Source: Aquificales bacterium
Lineage (GTDB): Bacteria; Aquificota; Aquificia; Aquificales; Aquificaceae
Length of the DNA: 8,841 nt
Reading direction: 5' to 3'
NCBI GenBank assembly: GCA_015491275.1
Contig: WFWF01000169.1
Span: 1-8,841 of the forward strand
The notes below the pieces were generated by a model that saw only the letters and a program-made list of their open reading frames with translations, had not been told where the DNA came from and made no database searches. The position numbers and the translations under genes were made by a program. The first letter of the stretch is position 1. Each line of letters starts with the position of its first letter. Below, piece after piece: positions 5,619 to 8,841 of the stretch.

Positions 5619-7789
5619 CCTTCCTCCTTCTTCTTGATCTCCTCAACCATACTTATACTTTCATACAACTCCTTAGCGGTGTATTCCTTACCGTTATATA
5701 TAATGATATCATCCTCTTCCGCTTCAATCTTCGTACCGTTTTCCAATATTATAAGATATGTCTTCTTCTCCTTTTTCTCCTCCGTAATCAGCACACCCTC
5801 CCTTGAACCTTCCCTGTAAACAGTTATACCCTTACAGCCGAGCCTCCACGCATTGAAATATATATCACCTATGGTTTCTGGAGATACTTCCTCGGGAAGA
5901 TTAACTGTGGAACTTATGGAATGGTCAATGTGTTTCTGGATTGTCGCCTGCATCCTTACCCTGAAGTAGGGATTTATCTCATGGGCTGTAACGAAGAATT
6001 CTGGCTTTTCCCTGTCAAAAGAGTCATCTGTAAGACCGAACTTCTCCATATACTCCTTAACAAGCCAGTGATAAACCCTGAAAGTACCTTCGGAAAGTGA
6101 TTCCGATCTTCTTATATAGTAAAGAGCAAATATGGGTTCAATACCCGAAGATGTACCTGCCAAAATAGAACCAGAACCCACAGGAGGTACGGTAAGCAGG
6201 GCGGCGTTCCTAAGCCCGGATTTCCTTATTCTCTCCTTCAGCTCCTCCTTGAAGTCTTTAAAAAAGGGCTGGCTAAGGTGTTTATCCGCATCAAAGGCGG
6301 GGAATCTTCCCTTTTCTTCCGCAAGATTAACGCTTTCATCATAAACAACATGTTTTATCCAGTAAAAAAGCTCGTCCACAAGTTTTACAGCATCTTCTGA
6401 ATCATACCTTATGCGTAGTTTGGCAAGCATATCACCGAGACCCGTAAAACCTACACCTATTCTCCTTGTCCACCGTGCGGAATCCGCCTGTTCCTTGAGA
6501 GGATGTTTTTCCTCGTTATAGGTAAGAACATTATCAAGGAATCTTACCGCATACCTTAAAGCCTTCTCAAGGTTGTCGTAATCTACCTTTGCGTTTTCCT
6601 CAAAGGCATTTTTAACAAAGTAGGAAAGATTTATATTTCCGAGGCAACAACATCCGTAGGGCTGTAATGATATCTCGGAACAGGGATTTACGGTTAAAAC
6701 TTCCATACCATTGTATTCCGTGGTTGAATATTCCCTCATACGGGATATAAAGATGACCCCTGGTTCCGCTGAAGACCAAGCATTCTGAATAAGCCTGTTC
6801 CATAGGTCCTCCGCATTCACCCTCCTGTAAACCTTCTTCTTTCTCGGCTCAATTCCAGAAGGTCCCGCAAATATGAAGTAATCCTTATTCATATAATAGG
6901 GCGATTTACTGCCGTTGAATATAATTCCCACATTGGGAAACTTTTCCTGAAGAGATTGAACCTCAAGAAGTGCTTCATGAAGATTTAATGTGCCTTCCGC
7001 ATACTTCTTACCCAAAGTATCAAGGGTATTAACAAGTTCCTTATAAGCATTTACGTCACCCTTAAGGGCTTCGGATATAAAAAGCTCTTCCGGATACTTA
7101 TCCGGATACCACAGTTCCCACTCATCACCTCTTTCTACCGCCTCCATAAACTCATCGGATACCAAAACCGATATGTTTGCGTACCTTACTCTCCTCCTTT
7201 CCGGATCATTCTTTATAACAATGAATTCTTCAACATCGGGATGGGCACAATGTATAGTTATCATCAAAGCTCCCCTTCTTCCCGCCTGCCCTATGGTTCC
7301 GGTGGTTTGAGAGAATATCTCCATAAAGGATACAGATCCGGTAGAGAATATGGCTGCGTTGTTAACCACCGCACCCTTAGGTCTCAGAATGGATATATCA
7401 ACACCTACACCGCCCCCAAAAGAATAAGTCCTTGCCATCTCCTTTGCAGTTTCAAATATGCCCTCTATGGAATCTTCCTTTATAGGCAAGACATAGCAGT
7501 TAAGCAGTGTTGCCCTTCGGGGATTGCCTGCTCCAAAGAGTATCCTTCCGCCGGGTATAAATTTAAAATCCTCCATAAGCCAATAAAACTTCTCTTCCCA
7601 CTCCTTTTTTTTCTCTTCACTTTCCACACTTGCTATCTCCCTTGCAACCCTTCTCCACATCTCTTCAGGCGTCTTTTCAATCTGATTGCCTTCCAAGTTC
7701 CTTAAAGCATACTTTTCATAAAATACTCTTGCCCTTAATTCATCACCACCGAAAGCATCCAAGGTTTCTTGCGGTATAATCCCGTTCAT
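5615..7789 (-). CDS. nrdJa: Adenosylcobalamin-dependent (class II) ribonucleoside-diphosphate reductase, catalytic chain
   Basis: The 724-residue catalytic chain of class II ribonucleotide reductase, which uses a cobalamin-derived radical to reduce ribonucleotides to deoxyribonucleotides without oxygen. The N-terminal segment (about 10-55) is typical of the class and no ATP-cone precedes it, so activity control by dATP at such a domain is not expected. Key residues are C98 (LLNCYVL) and, in GCCCLGNINLS, one of C380-C382 (C381 by alignment) as the redox pair; NPCSE (368-372) with N368, radical C370 and E372; and PPVGSGSILAGTSSGIEP (535-552) for phosphate binding. FGGGVGVDIS and TGTIGQAGRRGA (163-174) are typical barrel and specificity-loop motifs. 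About 60-80 extra residues appear between WELWYPD (224-230) and AEDLWNRL (326-333). Residues 665-724 are a charged tail leading to the separate nrdJb. The start has GGGGTGG (7794-7800) 4 nt upstream. It is first in the operon. Confidence 0.95.
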   Translation of the reverse strand: MNGIIPQETLDAFGGDELRARVFYEKYALRNLEGNQIEKTPEEMWRRVAREIASVESEEKKKEWEEKFYWLMEDFKFIPGGRILFGAGNPRRATLLNCYVLPIKEDSIEGIFETAKEMARTYSFGGGVGVDISILRPKGAVVNNAAIFSTGSVSFMEIFSQTTGTIGQAGRRGALMITIHCAHPDVEEFIVIKNDPERRRVRYANISVLVSDEFMEAVERGDEWELWYPDKYPEELFISEALKGDVNAYKELVNTLDTLGKKYAEGTLNLHEALLEVQSLQEKFPNVGIIFNGSKSPYYMNKDYFIFAGPSGIEPRKKKVYRRVNAEDLWNRLIQNAWSSAEPGVIFISRMREYSTTEYNGMEVLTVNPCSEISLQPYGCCCLGNINLSYFVKNAFEENAKVDYDNLEKALRYAVRFLDNVLTYNEEKHPLKEQADSARWTRRIGVGFTGLGDMLAKLRIRYDSEDAVKLVDELFYWIKHVVYDESVNLAEEKGRFPAFDADKHLSQPFFKDFKEELKERIRKSGLRNAALLTVPPVGSGSILAGTSSGIEPIFALYYIRRSESLSEGTFRVYHWLVKEYMEKFGLTDDSFDREKPEFFVTAHEINPYFRVRMQATIQKHIDHSISSTVNLPEEVSPETIGDIYFNAWRLGCKGITVYREGSREGVLITEEKKEKKTYLIILENGTKIEAEEDDIIIYNGKEYTAKELYESISMVEEIKKKEEG
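5623..5628 (-). promoter_or_regulatory. Strong Shine-Dalgarno for nrdJb, inside the end of nrdJa
   Basis: On the minus strand the bases before the nrdJb ATG read GAAGGAGGAAGG, with a full AGGAGG core 4 nt from the start codon. It lies within the last codons of nrdJa. Together with the ATGA overlap it shows nrdJb is translated from its own start rather than by frameshifting from nrdJa. Confidence 0.8.
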
Positions 7790-7809
7790 CTTACCACCCC
7801 TTCAAAAGA

Positions 7810-7838
7810 AATATCTCATAAAAATTTGGTAGTGTAAA
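7810..7838 (-). promoter_or_regulatory. Candidate sigma-70-type promoter for the nrdJa operon
   Basis: Read on the minus strand, TTTACA (7833-7838; 5 of 6 matches to TTGACA) is followed after exactly 17 bases by GATATT (7810-7815; 4 of 6 matches to TATAAT, including the key A and final T). Initiation near 7803 would leave a leader of about 14 nt that contains the GGGGTGG ribosome site. That leaves no room for a cobalamin riboswitch or an attenuator before this B12-dependent reductase. It is supported by spacing and position only. Confidence 0.5.
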
Positions 7839-7841
7839 GGG

Positions 7842-7847
7842 TAAAAT
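7842..7847 (+). promoter_or_regulatory. Possible -10 box for the epmA-like gene
   Basis: TAAAAT (5 of 6 matches to TATAAT) lies 14 bases before the ATG at 7862. If used, transcription would start around 7854 and leave a very short or effectively leaderless mRNA. That fits the lack of a Shine-Dalgarno at normal spacing; the only purine run, AAAGGG at 7836-7841, is 20 bases upstream. No good -35 box is seen at 16-18 bp, so this is weak. Confidence 0.25.
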
Positions 7848-7861
7848 GGTTAAGATATTAC

Positions 7862-8737
7862 ATGCCTATGATTGAAAGGTGGAGTAAATTCATTGAAACA
7901 ATTAGGAATTTTTTCAAGGGAAAAGATTACATTGAGGTATCAACATCTATATTGAGAAGATGTCCTAATCTTGATCCTAATATAGATCCCGTGGAGGTAA
8001 AACTGAAAAACAAAGAGGGAAGATTCTGGCTACACACATCGCCGGAGTATGCCATGAAAAAAATTCTGTCAAAATACGGTAAGGATATTTTTCAGATAAC
8101 CAAGGTGTTCAGGAATGATGCAAAGGGAAAGCTTCACTCTCCGGAGTTTACCATGCTTGAATGGTACAAAATCTCCGCTGACTACAATTACATCATTGAT
8201 GAACTTAAGGAACTCTTATCTCTCTTAGGATACAGCAATTTTGAAACCATAACGGTTGAAGAAGCCTTTGAAAGGTATGCGGATATAATCCTCTCCGAGG
8301 ATGAGGAGATATTTAAGAACAATCTTATAACCGCAGGATACGAGTTTGATGACAAAGAAGATTGGGAAACAATATTTTACAGGATCTACCTTGAGGTTGA
8401 AAGGAACCTCGGGAAAGAAAAACCCACCTTTCTTATAAATTTCCCAAAGAGGCTTGCAATACTGGCAAAAACAAGCAACAATTACGCGGAAAGATTTGAA
8501 CTCTACATAAACGGTGTTGAAATAGCAAACGGATGGACTGAGGAAACGGATCCAGAAGAAGTTGAAAGAAGGCTTAAGGCGGAAGCGGAAAAAAGAAATT
8601 TACCTTTGGATAAAGAGTTTATAGAAGCTCATAAAAATATGCCTGAATCCGCGGGGTGTTCAGTAGGTCTTGAAAGACTTTTTATGGTAAAGGAAGGTTT
8701 ATCCAGTATATGGGATATTGAATTATTAAAGCTGTGA
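7862..8737 (+). CDS. epmA: EpmA-type elongation factor P lysine ligase (GenX/PoxA, LysRS-like)
   Basis: A 291-residue protein covering only the catalytic core of class II lysyl-tRNA synthetase, with no N-terminal anticodon-binding OB fold: the EpmA architecture (E. coli EpmA is 325 residues). EpmA activates lysine or (R)-beta-lysine with ATP and attaches it to a conserved lysine of elongation factor P, which relieves ribosome stalling at polyproline. Motif 2 is visible as VFRND (82-86) followed by LHSPEFTMLEWY (91-102); motif 3 is GCSVGLERLF (265-274) with the ATP-binding R272. HTSPEY (58-63), GKEKPTF (184-190) and ERFELYINGVEIANG (210-224) match EpmA closely. S60 agrees with EpmA; S267 sits where E. 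coli EpmA has Ala and LysRS has Gly. The start could be ATG 7862 or in-frame ATG 7868; neither has a close Shine-Dalgarno. It is divergent from the nrdJa operon. No efp or epmB is in view. Confidence 0.92.
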   Translation: MPMIERWSKFIETIRNFFKGKDYIEVSTSILRRCPNLDPNIDPVEVKLKNKEGRFWLHTSPEYAMKKILSKYGKDIFQITKVFRNDAKGKLHSPEFTMLEWYKISADYNYIIDELKELLSLLGYSNFETITVEEAFERYADIILSEDEEIFKNNLITAGYEFDDKEDWETIFYRIYLEVERNLGKEKPTFLINFPKRLAILAKTSNNYAERFELYINGVEIANGWTEETDPEEVERRLKAEAEKRNLPLDKEFIEAHKNMPESAGCSVGLERLFMVKEGLSSIWDIELLKL

Positions 8738-8758
8738 AATTTAAGTGATCTCCTCTCT

Positions 8759-8770
8759 CCACTTAAGTGG
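8759..8770. repeat. 12-bp perfect palindrome downstream of epmA-like gene
   Basis: CCACTTAAGTGG reads the same on both strands. Its left half also pairs with an upstream copy of TTAAGTG at 8741-8747, 12 bases before CACTTAA at 8760-8766, so two alternative hairpins can form right after the stop codon. No T-tract follows, so it does not look like a standard intrinsic terminator; a dimeric protein binding site or the edge of an element is possible. Confidence 0.7.
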
Positions 8771-8775
8771 AAAAC

Positions 8776-8793
8776 TCCCGTTTCACAAAGGGA
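8776..8793. terminator. Weak hairpin, possible terminator
   Basis: TCCC-G-TTT pairs with AAA-GGGA around the loop CAC: seven pairs with one bulged G at 8780. On the plus strand the nearest T-run (8806-8810) is 12 bases away, too far for a classical terminator. On the minus strand the stem is followed directly by GTTTT, so it might stop transcription entering from the right. It is the only terminator-like structure after the epmA-like gene. Confidence 0.25.
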
Positions 8794-8802
8794 TATAGTC
8801 AA
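8792..8802. repeat. Direct repeat GATATAGTCAA, copy 1
   Basis: This 11-base word recurs exactly at 8826-8836, a spacing of 34 bases. Between the copies lies the inverted repeat AGAG-A-CTCT (8811-8819). The word is absent from the short spacers elsewhere in the window. The origin is unknown: possibly a regulator-binding pair or the terminal repeats of an element continuing beyond the window. Confidence 0.65.
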
Positions 8803-8825
8803 TAATTTTTAGAGACTCTTGCCAT

Positions 8826-8836
8826 GATATAGTCAA
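8826..8836. repeat. Direct repeat GATATAGTCAA, copy 2
   Basis: Exact second copy of the word at 8792. Its end forms the dyad GTCA-AA-TGAC (8832-8841), which runs to the last base of the window; copy 1 lacks the TGAC half because it continues TAAT. Whether further copies follow cannot be seen. Confidence 0.65.
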
Positions 8837-8841
8837 ATGAC

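Noticed and set aside
6836..7087. An intein or intein remnant in nrdJa
   Set aside because: Inteins are common in reductases, but this insert is only about 80 residues and lacks a Cys/Ser N-terminal junction, the block F/G splice motifs and a terminal HN followed by Cys/Ser/Thr.
7241..7705. A 154-codon plus-strand reading frame antisense to nrdJa
   Set aside because: The opposite strand encodes strongly conserved reductase motifs; the plus-strand product has no domain pattern and no start signal.
7790..7861. Cobalamin riboswitch before nrdJa
   Set aside because: The spacer is far too short for the roughly 200-nt structure and contains no B12-box-like sequence.
8792..8841. Start of a CRISPR array
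   Set aside because: The repeated word is only 11 bases, flanking bases differ between the copies, the spacing (34) leaves only a 23-base spacer, and no cas gene is present. More sequence to the right could change this, but it is not supported here.

Overview
The window reads as a compact, thermophile-like bacterial chromosome segment, most likely from the phylum Aquificota (Aquificales). The best pointer is the helicase-loader gene: its protein closely matches, from memory, the Aquifex aeolicus DnaC AAA+ protein (shared KRYW, EGKGLT, FFDT and ERLSDWQ segments). Tight gene packing, 4-base stop/start overlaps, AGA/AGG arginine codons and Lys/Glu-rich proteins fit that lineage. I cannot name the genus.

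Layout. Bases 1-1127 (+) hold the 3' part of purB (adenylosuccinate lyase), cut by the window edge. It runs head-on into a six-gene minus-strand block, 7789 down to 1119, with which it overlaps by 9 bp. In transcription order the block is: nrdJa (catalytic chain of a B12-dependent class II ribonucleotide reductase), nrdJb (its detached TSCPD plus cysteine-rich tail), a DnaC/IstB-type helicase loader, a PmbA/TldE-family protein, an unknown two-pass membrane protein, and an unknown protein with two degenerate response-regulator receiver domains and a helical C-terminus. Junctions are a 4-bp overlap, 6-bp gap, 24-bp gap, 4-bp overlap and 37-bp gap, so one operon is likely. A plausible sigma-70-type promoter lies just before nrdJa. 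A 72-bp divergent spacer separates nrdJa from an EpmA-type (GenX/PoxA) lysyl-tRNA-synthetase-like gene at 7862-8737 (+). The last 104 bases contain no gene but are dense in short palindromes and carry an 11-bp direct repeat; they may belong to an element running past the window edge.

How the genes fit together. purB makes purine nucleotides, NrdJa/NrdJb turn ribonucleotides into deoxyribonucleotides, and the DnaC-like protein would load the replicative helicase, so the first half of the operon is about dNTP supply and replication start. The second half (PmbA-like protein, membrane protein, tandem pseudo-receiver protein) has no obvious metabolic link. The membrane protein has the outline of a sensor without a kinase and sits directly before the pseudo-receiver gene, which makes a membrane-anchored signalling or localisation pair a reasonable guess. 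EpmA would modify elongation factor P, but neither efp nor epmB is in the window.

The most interesting points are the tandem pseudo-receiver/membrane protein pair, the loss of the second Walker B acid in the DnaC-like ATPase, the two-gene split and internal insertion of the ribonucleotide reductase, and the unexplained repeat-rich right end.
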